From contig OY282608.1 of the NCBI GenBank assembly GCA_958298945.1, positions 82,384,806-82,448,805 on the forward strand: 64,000 bases of DNA, given 5' to 3'. Under the pieces are notes generated by a model. The model was given only the letters and a program-made list of their open reading frames with translations. It was not told the DNA's origin and searched no databases. Within the stretch, counting starts at the first letter, position 1. The number at the start of each line of letters is the position of its first letter. Shown piece after piece: positions 21,097 through 32,576 of this stretch. The stretch comes from Atherix ibis. Lineage: Eukaryota; Arthropoda; Insecta; Diptera; Athericidae. The position numbers and the translations under genes are program-made.

Positions 21097-22700
21097 TTTT
21101 TTGATTTGTTCGTTTGTTGGTTTGTTGGTTTGTTGGTTTGTTGGTTTGTTGGTTTGTTGGTTTGTTGGTTTGCTGGTTTGTTGGTTTGTTGGTTTGTTGG
21201 TTTGTTGGTTTGTTGGTTTGTTGGTTTGTTGGTTTGTTGGTTTATTGGTTTGTTGGTTTGTTGGTTTGTTGGTTTGTTGGTTTGTTGGTTTGTTGGTTTG
21301 TTGGCTTGATGGTTTGTTCGTTTGTTGGTTTCTTGGTTTGTTGGTTTGTTGGTTTGTTGGTTTGTTGGTTTGTTAGTTTGTTGGTTTTTTGGTTTGTTGT
21401 CTTGTTGGTTTGTTAGTTTGTTGGTTTGTTCGTTTGTTGGTTTGTTGGTTTGTTCTTTTTTTGGTATGTTGGTTTGTTGGTTTGTTGGCTTGTTCGTTTG
21501 TTGGTTTATTGATTTGTTGGTTTGTTCGTTCGTTGGTTTGTTCGTTTGTTTGTTTGTTGGTTTGTTCGTTTGTTGGTTTGTTGGTTACTTGGTTTGTTGG
21601 TTTGTTCGTTTGTTGGTTTGTTGGTTTTGTTGGTTTGTTGGTTTGTTAGTTTGTTGGTTTGTTTGTTTGTTGGTTTGTTGGTTTATTGGTTTGTTTGTTT
21701 GGTTGTTTGTTGGTTTCTTGGTTTGTTGGTTTGTTCGTTTGTTGGTTTTTTGGTTTATTGACTTGTTGGCTTGTTGGTTTGTTGGTTTGTTGACTTGTTG
21801 GTTTGTTGGTTTTTTGGTTTGTTGTTTTGTTGGTTGGTTGGTTTGTTGGTTTATTTGTTTGTTGGTTTGTTGGTTTGTTGGTTTGGTGGTTTGTTGGTTT
21901 GTTAGTTTGTTGGTTTGTTGGTTTGTTGGTTTGTTGGCTTGTTCGTTTGTTGGATTGTTGGTTTGCTGGCTTGTTGGTTTGTTGGTTTGTTGGCTTGTTG
22001 GTTTGTTGGTTTGTTGGTTTGTTGGTTTGTGGGTTTGTTGGTTTGTTGGTTTGTTGGTTTGTTGGTTTGTTGGTTTGTTGGTTTGCTGGTTTGTTGGTTT
22101 GTTTGTTTGTTGGTTTGTTGGTTTGTTTGTTTGTTGGTTTGTTCGTTTGTTGGTTTTTGGTTTATTTTTTTGTTGGATTGTTGGCTTGTTGGTTTGTTGG
22201 ATTGTTGGTTTGTTGGTTTGTTTGTTTGTTGGTTTGTTGGTTTGTTCGTTTGTTGGTTTGTTGGTTTGTTGGTTTGTTGTTTTGTTGGTTTGTTGGTTTG
22301 TTGGTTTGTTGGTTTGTTGGCTTGTTGGTTTGTTGGTTTGTTGGTTTGTTGGTTTGTTGGTTTGTTGGTTTGTTGGTTTGTTGGTTTGTTGGTTTATTTG
22401 TTTGTTGGTTTGTTGGTTTGTTGGTTTGTCGGTTTGTTGGTTTGTTGGTTTGTTGGTTTGTTGGTTTGTTTATTTTTTGGCTTGTTGGCTTGTTGGTTTG
22501 TTAGTTTGTTGGCTTGTTGCTTTGTTGGTTTGTTGGTTTGTTGGTTTGTTGGCTTGTTGGTTTGTTTGTTTGTTGTCTTGTTGGTTTGTTGGTTTGTTGG
22601 TTTGTTGTTTTGTTGGTTTGTTGGTTTGTTGGTTTAATTGTTTGTTGGTTTGTTGGTTTGTTGGTTTGCTGGTTTGTTGGCTTGTTCGTTTGTAGGCTTG

Positions 22701-24547
22701 TTGGTTTGTTGGTTTGTTGGTTTGTTGGTTTGTTGGTTTGTTGGTTTGTTGGTTTGTTGGTTTGTTGGTTTGTTGGTTTGTTGGTTTGTTTATTTTTTGG
22801 CTTGTTGGCTTGTTGGTTTGTTAGTTTGTTGGTTTGTTGGTTTGTTAGTTTGTTCGTTTGTTCAATTGTTGGCTTGTTGGTTTGTTGGTTTGTTGGTTTG
22901 TTGGTTTGGTAGTTTGGTGGTTTTGTGATTTGTTCGTTTGTTGGTTTGTTGGTTTGTTGGTTTGTTGGTTTGTTGGTTTGTTGGTTTGTTGGTTTGCTGG
23001 TTTGTTGGTTTGTTGGTTTGTTGGTTTGTTGGTTTGTTGGTTTGTTGGTTTGTTGGTTTGTTGGTTTATTGGTTTGTTGGTTTGTTGGTTTGTTGGTTTG
23101 TTGGTTTGTTGGTTTGTTGGTTTGTTGGCTTGATGGTTTGTTCGTTTGTTGGTTTCTTGGTTTGTTGGTTTGTTGGTTTGTTGGTTTGTTGGTTTGTTAG
23201 TTTGTTGGTTTTTTGGTTTGTTGTCTTGTTGGTTTGTTAGTTTGTTGGTTTGTTCGTTTGTTGGTTTGTTGGTTTGTTCTTTTTTTGGTATGTTGGTTTG
23301 TTGGTTTGTTGGCTTGTTCGTTTGTTGGTTTATTGATTTGTTGGTTTGTTCGTTCGTTGGTTTGTTCGTTTGTTTGTTTGTTGGTTTGTTCGTTTGTTGG
23401 TTTGTTGGTTACTTGGTTTGTTGGTTTGTTCGTTTGTTGGTTTGTTGGTTTTGTTGGTTTGTTGGTTTGTTAGTTTGTTGGTTTGTTTGTTTGTTGGTTT
23501 GTTGGTTTATTGGTTTGTTTGTTTGGTTGTTTGTTGGTTTCTTGGTTTGTTGGTTTGTTCGTTTGTTGGTTTTTTGGTTTATTGACTTGTTGGCTTGTTG
23601 GTTTGTTGGTTTGTTGACTTGTTGGTTTGTTGGTTTTTTGGTTTGTTGTTTTGTTGGTTGGTTGGTTTGTTGGTTTATTTGTTTGTTGGTTTGTTGGTTT
23701 GTTGGTTTGGTGGTTTGTTGGTTTGTTAGTTTGTTGGTTTGTTGGTTTGTTGGTTTGTTGGCTTGTTCGTTTGTTGGATTGTTGGTTTGCTGGCTTGTTG
23801 GTTTGTTGGTTTGTTGGCTTGTTGGTTTGTTGGTTTGTTGGTTTGTTGGTTTGTGGGTTTGTTGGTTTGTTGGTTTGTTGGTTTGTTGGTTTGTTGGTTT
23901 GTTGGTTTGCTGGTTTGTTGGTTTGTTTGTTTGTTGGTTTGTTGGTTTGTTTGTTTGTTGGTTTGTTCGTTTGTTGGTTTTTGGTTTATTTTTTTGTTGG
24001 ATTGTTGGCTTGTTGGTTTGTTGGATTGTTGGTTTGTTGGTTTGTTTGTTTGTTGGTTTGTTGGTTTGTTCGTTTGTTGGTTTGTTGGTTTGTTGGTTTG
24101 TTGTTTTGTTGGTTTGTTGGTTTGTTGGTTTGTTGGTTTGTTGGCTTGTTGGTTTGTTGGTTTGTTGGTTTGTTGGTTTGTTGGTTTGTTGGTTTGTTGG
24201 TTTGTTGGTTTGTTGGTTTATTTGTTTGTTGGTTTGTTGGTTTGTTGGTTTGTCGGTTTGTTGGTTTGTTGGTTTGTTGGTTTGTTGGTTTGTTTATTTT
24301 TTGGCTTGTTGGCTTGTTGGTTTGTTAGTTTGTTGGCTTGTTGCTTTGTTGGTTTGTTGGTTTGTTGGTTTGTTGGCTTGTTGGTTTGTTTGTTTGTTGT
24401 CTTGTTGGTTTGTTGGTTTGTTGGTTTGTTGTTTTGTTGGTTTGTTGGTTTGTTGGTTTAATTGTTTGTTGGTTTGTTGGTTTGTTGGTTTGCTGGTTTG
24501 TTGGCTTGTTCGTTTGTAGGCTTGTTGGTTTGTTGGTTTGTTGGTTT
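22701..24547 (+). repeat. 1,824-bp tandem duplication, copy 2
   Basis: This is the second copy of the preceding unit, in register base for base up to about 24,547, where TTTATT replaces TTTGTT and the two copies part. 1,824 is exactly 228 octamers. The join lies in a pure octamer tract (about 22,701-22,790), so the exact breakpoint cannot be placed. Such near identity among noisy neighbours implies a very recent duplication or an assembly duplication. Confidence 0.9.
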
Positions 24548-25230
24548 ATTTGTTTGTTGGTTTGTTGGTTTGTTGGTTTGTTGGTTTGTTGGTTTGTTGG
24601 TTTGTTGGTTTGTTGGTTTGTTGGTTTGTTTATTTTTTGGCTTGTTGGCTTGTTGGTTTACTAGTTTGTTGGTTTGTTGGTTTGTTGGTTTGTTGGTTTG
24701 TTGTTTTGTTGGTTTGTTGGTTTGTTGGTTTGTTGGTTTGTTGGCTTGTTGGTTTGTTGGTTTGTTGGTTTGTTGGCTTGTTGGTTTGTTGGTTTGTTGG
24801 TTTGTTGGTTTGTTGGTTTATTTGTTTGTTGGTTTGTTGGTTTGTTGGTTTGTTGGTTTGTTGGTTTGTTGGTTTGTTGGTTTGTTGGTTTGTTTATTTT
24901 TTGGCTTGTTGGCTTGTTGGTTTGCTAGTTTGTTGGTTTGTTGGTTTGTTGGTTTGTTGGTTTGTTGTTTTGTTGGTTTGTTGGTTTGTTGGTTTGTTGG
25001 TTTGTTGGCTTGTTGGTTTGTTGGTTTGTTGGTTTGTTGGTTTGTTGGTTTATTTGTTTGTTGGTTTGTTGGTTTGTTGGTTTGTCGGTTTGTTGGTTTG
25101 TTGGTTTGTTGGTTTGTTGGTTTGTTGGTTTGTTTATTTTTTGGCTTGTTGGCTTGTTGGTTTGTTGGTTTGTTGGCTTGTTGCTTTGTTGGTTTGTTGG
25201 TTTGTTGGTTTGTTGGTTTTTTGGTTTGTT
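24280..25230 (+). repeat. Short tandem cassettes around TTTATTTTTTGG
   Basis: TTTATTTTTTGGCTTGTTGG occurs at 24,293, 24,629, 24,893 and 25,133, spacings of 336, 264 and 240 bp, all multiples of 8. Between them are GTTGTTTTGTTGG and TTTATTTGTTTGTTGG units in the same order. Two copies have a C at the following TTTACTAGTTTG or TTTGCTAGTTTG (about 24,657 and 24,922). This is a local amplification of one 0.25-kb cassette inside the 1.8-kb family B unit. Confidence 0.75.
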
Positions 25231-27839
25231 AGTTTGTTGGTTTGTTTGTTTGTTGGTTTGTTGATTTATTGGTTTGTTTGTTTGTTTGTTTGTTGGTTTG
25301 TTAGTTTGCTGGTTCGTTCGTTTGTTGGTTTTTTGGTTTGTTGGCTTGTTGGCTTGTTTGTTTGTTGTCTTGTTGGTTTGTTGGTTTGTTGGTTTGTTGT
25401 TTTGTTGGTTTGTTGGTTTGTTGGTTTATTTGTTTGTTGGTTTGTTGGTTTGTTGGTTTGCTGGTTTGTTGGTTTGTTGGTTTGTTGGTTTGTTGGTTTG
25501 GTAGTTTGGTGGTTTGTTGATTTGTTCGTTTGTTGGTTTGTTGGTTTGTTGGTTTGTTGGTTTGTTGGTTTGTTGGTTTGTTGGTTTGTTGGTTTGTTGG
25601 TTTGTTGGTTTGTTGGTTTGTTGGTTTGTTGGTTTGTTGGTTTGTTGGTTTGTTGGTTTGTTGGTTTGTTGGTTTGTTGGTTTGTTGGTTTGTTGGTTTG
25701 TTGGTTTGTTGGTTTGTTGGTTTGTTGGTTTGTTGGTTTGTTGATTTGTTGGTTTGTTGGTTTGTTGGCTTGTTGGTTTGTTCGTTTGTTGGTTTGTTGG
25801 TTTGTTGGTTTGTTGGTTTGTTGGTTTGTTGGTTTGTTAGTTTGTAAGTTTGTTGGTTTTTTGGTTTGTTGTCTTGTTGGTTTGTTAGTTTGTTGGTTTG
25901 TTCGTTTATTGGTTTGTTGGTTTGTTCTTTTGTTGGTATGTTGGTTTATTGGTTTGTTGGCTTGTTCGTTTGTTGGTTTGTTGGTTTGTTGGTTTGTTCG
26001 TTCGTTGGTTTGTTCGTTTGTTTGTTTGTTGGTTTGTTCGTTTGTTGGTTTGTTGGTTACTTGGTTTGTTGGTTTGTTCGTTTGTTAGTTTGTTGGTTTT
26101 GTTGGTTTGTCGGTTTGTTAGTTTGTTGGTTTGTTTGTTTGTTGGTTTGTTGGTTTATTGGTTTGTTTGTTTGGTTGTTTGTTGGTTTCTTGGTTTGTTG
26201 GTTTGTTCGTTTGTTGGTTTTTTGGTTTATTGACTTGTTGGCTTGTTGGTTTGTTGGTTTGTTGGCTTGTTGGTTTGTTGGTTTTTTGGTTTGTTGTTTT
26301 GTTGGTTGGTTGGTTTGTTAGTTTATTTGTTTGTTGGTTTGTTGGTTTGTTGGTTTGTTGGTTTGTTGGTTTGTTAGTTTGTTGGTTTGTTGGTTTGTTG
26401 GTTTGTTGGCTTGTTCGTTTGTTGGATTGTTGGTTTGTTGGCTTGTTGGTTTGTTGGTTTGTTGGCTTGTTGGTTTATTGGTTTGTTGGTTTGTTGGTTT
26501 GTGTGTTTGTTGGTTTGTTGGTTTGTTGGTTTGCTGGTTTGTTGGTTTGTTTGTTTGTTGGTTTGTTGGTTTGTTTGTTTGTTGGTTTGTTCGTTTGTTG
26601 GTTTTTGGTTTATTTTTTTGTTGGATTGTTGGCTTGTTGGTTTGTTGGATTGTTGGTTTGTTGGTTTGTTAGTTTGTTGGTTTGTTGGTTTGTTCGTTTG
26701 TTGGTTTGTTGGTTTGTTGGTTTGTTGTTTTGTTGGTTTGTTGGTTTGTTGGTTTGTTGGTTTGTTGGCTTGTTGGTTTGTTGGTTTGTTGGTTTGTTGG
26801 TTTGTTGGTTTGTTGGTTTGTTGGTTTGTTGGTTTGTTGGTTTGTTGGTTTATTTGTTTGTTGGTTTGTTGGTTTGTTGGTTTGTTGGTTTGTTGGTTTG
26901 TTGGTTTGTTGGTTTGTTTATTTTTTGGATTGTTGGCTTGTTGGTTTGTTGGTTTGTTGGCTTGTTGCTTTGTTGGTTTGTTGGTTTGTTGGTTTGTTGG
27001 TTTTTTGGTTTGTTAGTTTTTTGGTTTGTTTGTTTGTTGGTTTGTTGATTTATTGGTTTGTTTGTTTGTTTGTTTGTTGGTTTGTTAGTTTGCTGGTTCG
27101 TTCGTTTGTTGGTTTTTTGGTTTGTTGGCTTGTTGGTTTGTTTGTTTGTTGGCTTGTTGGTTTGTTGGTTTGTTGGTTTGTTGTTTTGTTGGTTTGTTGG
27201 TTTGTTGGTTAATTTGTTTGTTGGTTTGTTGGTTTGTTGGTTTGCTGGTTTGTTGGTTTGTTGGTTTGTTGGTTTGTTGGTTTGTTAGTTTGTTGGTTTG
27301 TTGGTTTGTTGGTTTGTTGGTTTGTTGGTTTGTTGGTTTGTTGGTTTGTTGGTTTGTTGGTTTGTTGGTTTGTTGGTTTGTTGGTTTGTTTATTTTTTGG
27401 CTTGTTGGCTTGTTGGTTTGTTAGTTTGTTGGTTTGTTGGTTTGTTGGTTTGTTGGTTTTTTGGTTTGTTAGTTTGTTGGTTTGTTTGTTTGTTGGTTTG
27501 TTGATTTATTGGTTTGTTTGTTTGTTTGTTTGTTGGTTTGTTAGTTTGCTGGTTCGTTCGTTTGTTGGTTTTTTGGTTTGTTGGCTTGTTGGCTTGTTGG
27601 TTTGTTTGTTTGTTGGTTTGTTGGTTTGCTGGTTTGTTGGTTTGTTGGTTTGTTGGTTTGTTGGTTTGTTAGTTTGTTGGTTTGTTGGTTTGTTGGTTTG
27701 TTGGTTTGTTGGCTTGTTCGTTTGTTGGCTTGTTGGTTTGTTGGTTTGTTGGTTTATTTGTTTGTTGGTTTGTTGGTTTGTTGGTTTGTTGGTTTGTTGG
27801 TTTGTTGGTTTGTTGGTTTGTTGGTTTGTTGGTTTGTTG

Positions 27840-29640
27840 GTTTGTTTATTTTTTGGCTTGTTGGCTTGTTGGTTTGTTAGTTTGTTGGTTTGTTGGTTTG
27901 TTGGTTTGTTGGTTTGTTCGTTTGTTCGTTCGTTGGCTTGTTGGATTGTTGGTTTGTTGGTTTATTGGTTTGTTGGTTTGTTGGTTTGTTGGTTTGTTGG
28001 TTTGTTGGTTTGTTGGTTTGTTGGTTTGTTGGTTTGTTTATTTTTTGACTTGTTGGCTTGTTGGTTTGTTAGTTTGTTGGTTTGTTGGTTTGTTGGTTTG
28101 TTCGTTTGTTCGTTTGTTGGCTTGTTGGTTTGTTGGTTTGTTGGTTTGTTGGTTTGGTAGTTGGGTGGTTTGTTGATTTGTTCGTTTGTTGGTTTGTTGG
28201 TTTGTTGGTTTGTTGGTTTGTTGGTTTGTTGGTTTGTTGGTTTGTTGGTTTGTTGGTTTGTTGGTTTGTTGGATTGTTGGTTTGTTGGTTTGTTTGTTTG
28301 TTGGTTTGTTGGTTTGTTCGTTTGTTGGTTTGTTGGTTTGTTGGTTTGTTGTTTTGTTGGTTTGTTGGTTTGTTGGTTTGTTGGTTTGTTGGCTTCTTGG
28401 TTTGTTGGTTTGTTGGTTTGTTGGTTTGTTGGTTTGTTGGTTTGTTGGTTTGTTGGTTTGTTGGTTTATTTGTTTGTTGGTTTGTTGGTTTGTTGGTTTG
28501 TTGGTTTCTTGGTTTGTTGGTTTGTTTATTTTTTGGCTTGTTGGCTTGTTGGTTTGTTGGTTTGTTGGCTTGTTGCTTTGTTGGTTTGTTGGTTTGTTGG
28601 TTTGTTGGTTTTTTGGTTTGTTAGTTTGTTGGTTTGTTTGTTTGTTGGTTTGTTGATTTATTGGTTTGTTTGTTTGTTTGTTTGTTGGTTTGTTAGTTTG
28701 CTGGTTCGTTCGTTTGTTGGTTTTTTGGTTTGTTGGCTTGTTGGCTTGTTGGTTTGTTTGTTTGTTGGCTTGTTGGTTTGTTGGTTTGTTGGTTTGTTGT
28801 TTTGTTGGTTTGTTGGTTTGTTGGTTTGTTGGTTTATTTGTTTGTTGGTTTGTTGGTTTGTTGGTTTGCTGGTTTGTTGGTTTGTTGGTTTGTTGGTTTG
28901 TTGGTTTGTTAGTTTGTTGGTTTGTTGGTTTGTTGGTTTGTTGGCTTGTTCGTTTGTTGGCTTGTTGGTTTGTTGGTTTGTTGGTTTATTTGTTTGTTGG
29001 TTTGTTGGTTTGTTGGTTTGTTGGTTTGTTGGTTTGTTGGTTTGTTGGTTTGTTGGTTTGTTGGTTTGTTGGTTTGTTTATTTTTTGGCTTGTTGGCTTG
29101 TTGGTTTGTTAGTTTGTTGGTTTGTTGGTTTGTTCGTTTGTTCGTTCGTTGGCTTGTTGGATTGTTGGTTTGTTGGTTTGTTGGTTTGTTGGTTTGTTGG
29201 ATTGTTGGTTTGTTGGTTTATTTGTTTGTTGGTTTGTTGGTTTGTTGGTTTGTTGGTTTCTTGGTTTGTTGGTTTGTTTATTTTTTGGCTTGTTGGCTTG
29301 TTGGTTTGTTGGTTTGTTGGCTTGTTGGTTTGTTTGTTTGTTGGCTTGTTGGTTTGTTGGTTTGTTGGTTTGTTGTTTTGTTGGTTTGTTGGTTTGTTGG
29401 TTAATTTGTTTGTTGGTTTGTTGGTTTGTTGGTTTGCTGGTTTGTTGGTTTGTTGGTTTGTTGGTTTGTTGGTTTGTTAGTTTGTTGGTTTGTTGGTTTG
29501 TTGGTTTGTTGGCTTGTTCGTTTGTTGGCTTGTTGGTTTGTTGGTTTGTTGGTTTATTTGTTTGTTGGTTTGTTGGTTTGTTGGTTTGTTGGTTTGTTGG
29601 TTTGATGGTTTGTTGGTTTGTTGGTTTGTTGGTTTGTTGG
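27840..29640 (+). repeat. Family B 1.8-kb repeat with GTAGTTGGGTGG, copy 1
   Basis: The cassette GGTAGTTGGGTGG at 28,156 is a private form of GGTAGTTTGGTGG. It recurs only at 29,980, exactly 1,824 bp later; the following markers are 1,816 bp apart (GGATTG 28,271/30,087; GTTTTG 28,351/30,167; TTTCTTGG 28,507/30,323). The loss is therefore a single octamer between the cassette and GGATTG. A GGCTTCTT unit (28,391) is private to this copy. Confidence 0.8.
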
Positions 29641-31195
29641 TTTGTTTATTTTTTGGCTTGTTGGCTTGTTGGTTTGTTAGTTTGTTGGTTTGTTGGTTTG
29701 TTGGTTTGTTGGTTTGTTCGTTTGTTCGTTCGTTGGCTTGTTGGATTGTTGGTTTGTTGGTTTGTTGGTTTGTTGGTTTGTTGGTTTGTTGGTTTGTTGG
29801 TTTGTTGGTTTGTTGGTTTGTTGGTTTGTTGGTTTGTTGGTTTGTTGGTTTGTTGGTTTGTTTATTTTTTGACTTGTTGGCTTGTTGGTTTGTTAGTTTG
29901 TTGGTTTGTTGGTTTGTTGGTTTGTTCGTTTGTTCGTTTGTTGGCTTGTTGGTTTGTTGGTTTGTTGGTTTGTTGGTTTGGTAGTTGGGTGGTTTGTTGA
30001 TTTGTTCGTTTGTTGGTTTGTTGGTTTGTTGGTTTGTTGGTTTGTTGGTTTGTTGGTTTGTTGGTTTGTTGGTTTGTTGGTTTGTTGGATTGTTGGTTTG
30101 TTGGTTTGTTTGTTTGTTGGTTTGTTGGTTTGTTCGTTTGTTGGTTTGTTGGTTTGTTGGTTTGTTGTTTTGTTGGTTTGTTGGTTTGTTGGTTTGTTGG
30201 TTTGTTGGCTTGTTGGTTTGTTGGTTTGTTGGTTTGTTGGTTTGTTGGTTTGTTGGTTTGTTAGTTTGTTGGTTTGTTGGTTTATTTGTTTGTTGGTTTG
30301 TTGGTTTGTTGGTTTGTTGGTTTCTTGGTTTGTTGGTTTGTTTATTTTTTGGCTTGTTGGCTTGTTGGTTTGTTGGTTTGTTGGCTTGTTGCTTTGTTGG
30401 TTTGTTTGTTTGTTGGTTTGTTGGTTTTTTGGTTTGTTAGTTTGTTGGTTTGTTTGTTTGTTGGTTTGTTGATTTATTGGTTTGTTTGTTTGTTTGTTTG
30501 TTGGTTTGTTAGTTTGCTGGTTCGTTCGTTTGTTGGTTTTTTGGTTTGTTGGCTTGTTGGCTTGTTGGTTTGTTTGTTTGTTGGCTTGTTGGTTTGTTGG
30601 TTTGTTGGTTTGTTGTTTTGTTGGTTTGTTGGTTTGTTGGTTTATTTGTTTGTTGGTTTGTTGGTTTGCTGGTTTGTTGGTTTGTTGGTTTGTTGGTTTG
30701 TTGGTTTGTTAGTTTGTTGGTTTGTTGGTTTGTTGGTTTGTTGGCTTGTTCGTTTGTTGGCTTGTTGGTTTGTTGGTTTGTTGGTTTATTTGTTTGTTGG
30801 TTTGTTGGTTTGTTGGTTTGTTGGTTTGTTGGTTTGTTGGTTTGTTGGTTTGTTGGTTTGTTGGTTTGTTGGTTTGTTGGTTTGTTTATTTTTTGGCTTG
30901 TTGGCTTGTTGGTTTGTTAGTTTGTTGGTTTGTTGGTTTGTTGGTTTGTTCGTTTGTTCGTTCGTTGGCTTGTTGGATTGTTGGTTTGTTGGTTTGTTGG
31001 TTTGTTGGTTTGTTGGATTGTTGGTTTGTTGGTTTGTTGGTTTGTTGGTTTGTTGGTTTGTTGGTTTGCTGGTTTGTTTATTTTTTGGCTTGTTGGCTTG
31101 TTGGTTTGTTAGTTTGTTGGTTTGTTGGTTTGTTGGTTTGTTCGTTTGTTCGTTTGTTGGCTTGTTGGTTTGTTGGTTTGTTGGTTTGTTGGTTT
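29641..31195 (+). repeat. Family B 1.8-kb repeat, copy 2
   Basis: This copy continues the preceding one in the same order: GGTAGTTGGGTGG (29,980), GGATTG (30,087), TTTATTTTTTGG (30,341), GCTGGTTCGTTCG (about 30,516), TTTATTTTTTGG (30,885 and 31,077). It ends at a GGTAGTTTGGTGG cassette (31,196). From about 30.27 kb it is also the template-like partner of the shortened 1.35-kb copy that follows. Confidence 0.75.
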
Positions 31196-31223
31196 GGTAG
31201 TTTGGTGGTTTGTTGATTTGTTC

Positions 31224-31480
31224 GTTTGTTGGTTTGTTGGTTTGTTGGTTTGTTGGTTTGTTGGTTTGTTGGTTTGTTGGTTTGTTGGTTTGTTGGTTTG
31301 TTGGTTTGTTGGTTTGTTGGTTTGTTGGTTTGTTGGTTTGTTGGTTTGTTGGTTTGTTGGTTTGTTGGTTTGTTGGTTTGTTGGTTTGTTGGTTTGTTGG
31401 TTTGTTGGTTTGTTGGTTTGTTGGTTTGTTGGTTTGTTGGTTTGTTGGTTTGTTGGTTTGTTGGTTTGTTGGTTTGTTGG
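31224..31480 (+). repeat. Longest pure GGTTTGTT tract
   Basis: About 257 bp, or 32 octamers, without a single variant. It directly follows the GGTAGTTTGGTGG cassette (31,196) and its GATTTGTTCG tail. This is the longest uninterrupted canonical run I found. Similar long runs follow the same cassette at 25,528-25,742, 32,577-32,825 and 52,043-52,196. Confidence 0.85.
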
Positions 31481-32548
31481 CTTGTTGGTTTGTTGGTTTG
31501 TTGGTTTATTTGTTTGTTGGTTTGTTGGTTTGTTGGTTTGTTGGTTTGTTGGTTTGTTGGCTTGTTGGTTTGTTGGTTTGTTGGTTTGTTGGTTTGTTGG
31601 TTTGTTAGTTTGTTGGTTTGTTGGTTTATTTGTTTGTTGGTTTGTTGGTTTGTTGGTTTGTTGGTTTGTTGGTTTCTTGGTTTGTTGGTTTGTTTATTTT
31701 TAGGCTTGTTGGCTTGTTGGTTTGTTGGTTTGTTGGCTTGTTGCTTTGTTGGTTTGTTTGTTTGTTGGTTTGTTGGTTTTTTGGTTTGTTAGTTTGTTGG
31801 TTTGTTTGTTTGTTGGTTTGTTGATTTATTGGTTTGTTTGTTTGTTTGTTTGTTGGTTTGTTAGTTTGCTGGTTCGTTCGTTTGTTGGTTTTTTGTTTTG
31901 TTGGCTTGTTGGCTTGTTGGTTTGTTTGTTTGTTGGCTTGTTGGTTTGTTGGTTTGTTGGTTTGTTGTTTTGTTGGTTTGTTGGTTTGTTGGTTTATTTG
32001 TTTGTTGGTTTGTTGGTTTGTTGGTTTGCTGGTTTGTTGGTTTGTTGGTTTGTTGGTTTGTTGGTTTGTTAGTTTGTTGGTTTGTTGGTTTGTTGGTTTG
32101 TTGGCTTGTTCGTTTGTTGGCTTGTTGGTTTGTTGGTTTGTTGGTTTATTTGTTTGTTGGTTTGTTGGTTTGTTGGTTTGTTGGTTTGTTGGTTTGTTGG
32201 TTTGTTGGTTTGTTGGTTTGTTGGTTTGTTGGTTTGTTTATTTTTTGGCTTGTTGGCTTGTTGGTTTGTTAGTTTGTTGGTTTGTTGGTTTGTTGGTTTG
32301 TTCGTTTGTTCGTTCGTTGGCTTGTTGGATTGTTGGTTTTTTTGGTTTGTTGGTTTGTTGGTTTGTTGGATTGTTGGTTTGTTGGTTTGTTGGTTTGTTG
32401 GTTTGTTGGTTTGTTGGTTTGCTGGTTTGTTTATTTTTTGGCTTGTTGGCTTGTTGGTTTGTTAGTTTGTTGGTTTGTTGGTTTGTTGGTTTGTTCGTTT
32501 GTTCGTTTGTTGGCTTGTTGGTTTGTTGGTTTGTTGGTTTGTTGGTTT
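31481..32548 (+). repeat. Family B shortened 1.35-kb repeat
   Basis: Markers repeat those of 30.27-31.2 kb at offsets of 1,344-1,360 bp, including GCTGGTTCGTTCG (about 31,869) and GGTAGTTTGGTGG (32,549). Private changes are TTTATTTTTAGGC (31,693) and a 9-bp unit with seven T (about 32,335), which shifts the octamer register by one base. The 1.8-kb unit has evidently lost about 57 octamers here. Confidence 0.75.
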
Positions 32549-32576
32549 GGTAGTTTGGTGGTTTGTTGATTTGTTC

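Larger units (their letters stand above)
20877..22700 (+). repeat. 1,824-bp tandem duplication, copy 1
   Basis: A complete family B unit. In order: TTTATTTTTTGG (20,965), CGTTTGTTCAATTG (about 21,030), GGTAGTTTGGTGG (21,084), pure octamers, GGCTTGATGG (about 21,302), TTGTCTTG (about 21,396), GTTCTTTTTTTGG (about 21,451), GGTTACTT (21,583), GGTTTTGTTGG (about 21,622), T-rich cassette (22,151), a second TTTATTTTTTGG (22,469) and GTAGGCTTG (22,692). Every marker recurs exactly 1,824 bp later. The only substitution I saw is T at 21,101 against G at 22,925. Confidence 0.9.
25500..32548 (+). repeat. Family B block, about 7.05 kb, between two GGTAGTTTGGTGG cassettes
   Basis: The block opens with GGTAGTTTGGTGG at 25,500 and the next block with the same cassette at 32,549. 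The 25.8-27.4 kb segment matches 32.9-34.4 kb at an offset of 7,057-7,065 bp (GTAAG at about 25,845/32,902; GGTTACTT 26,055/33,112). Inside lie further 1.8-kb and 1.35-kb repeats. The 7-kb block seems to have been copied as a whole. Confidence 0.65.

Noticed and set aside
31224..31480. Replication origin or centromere core
   Set aside because: A pure octamer run alone gives no evidence for either function; such a role would need chromatin data.
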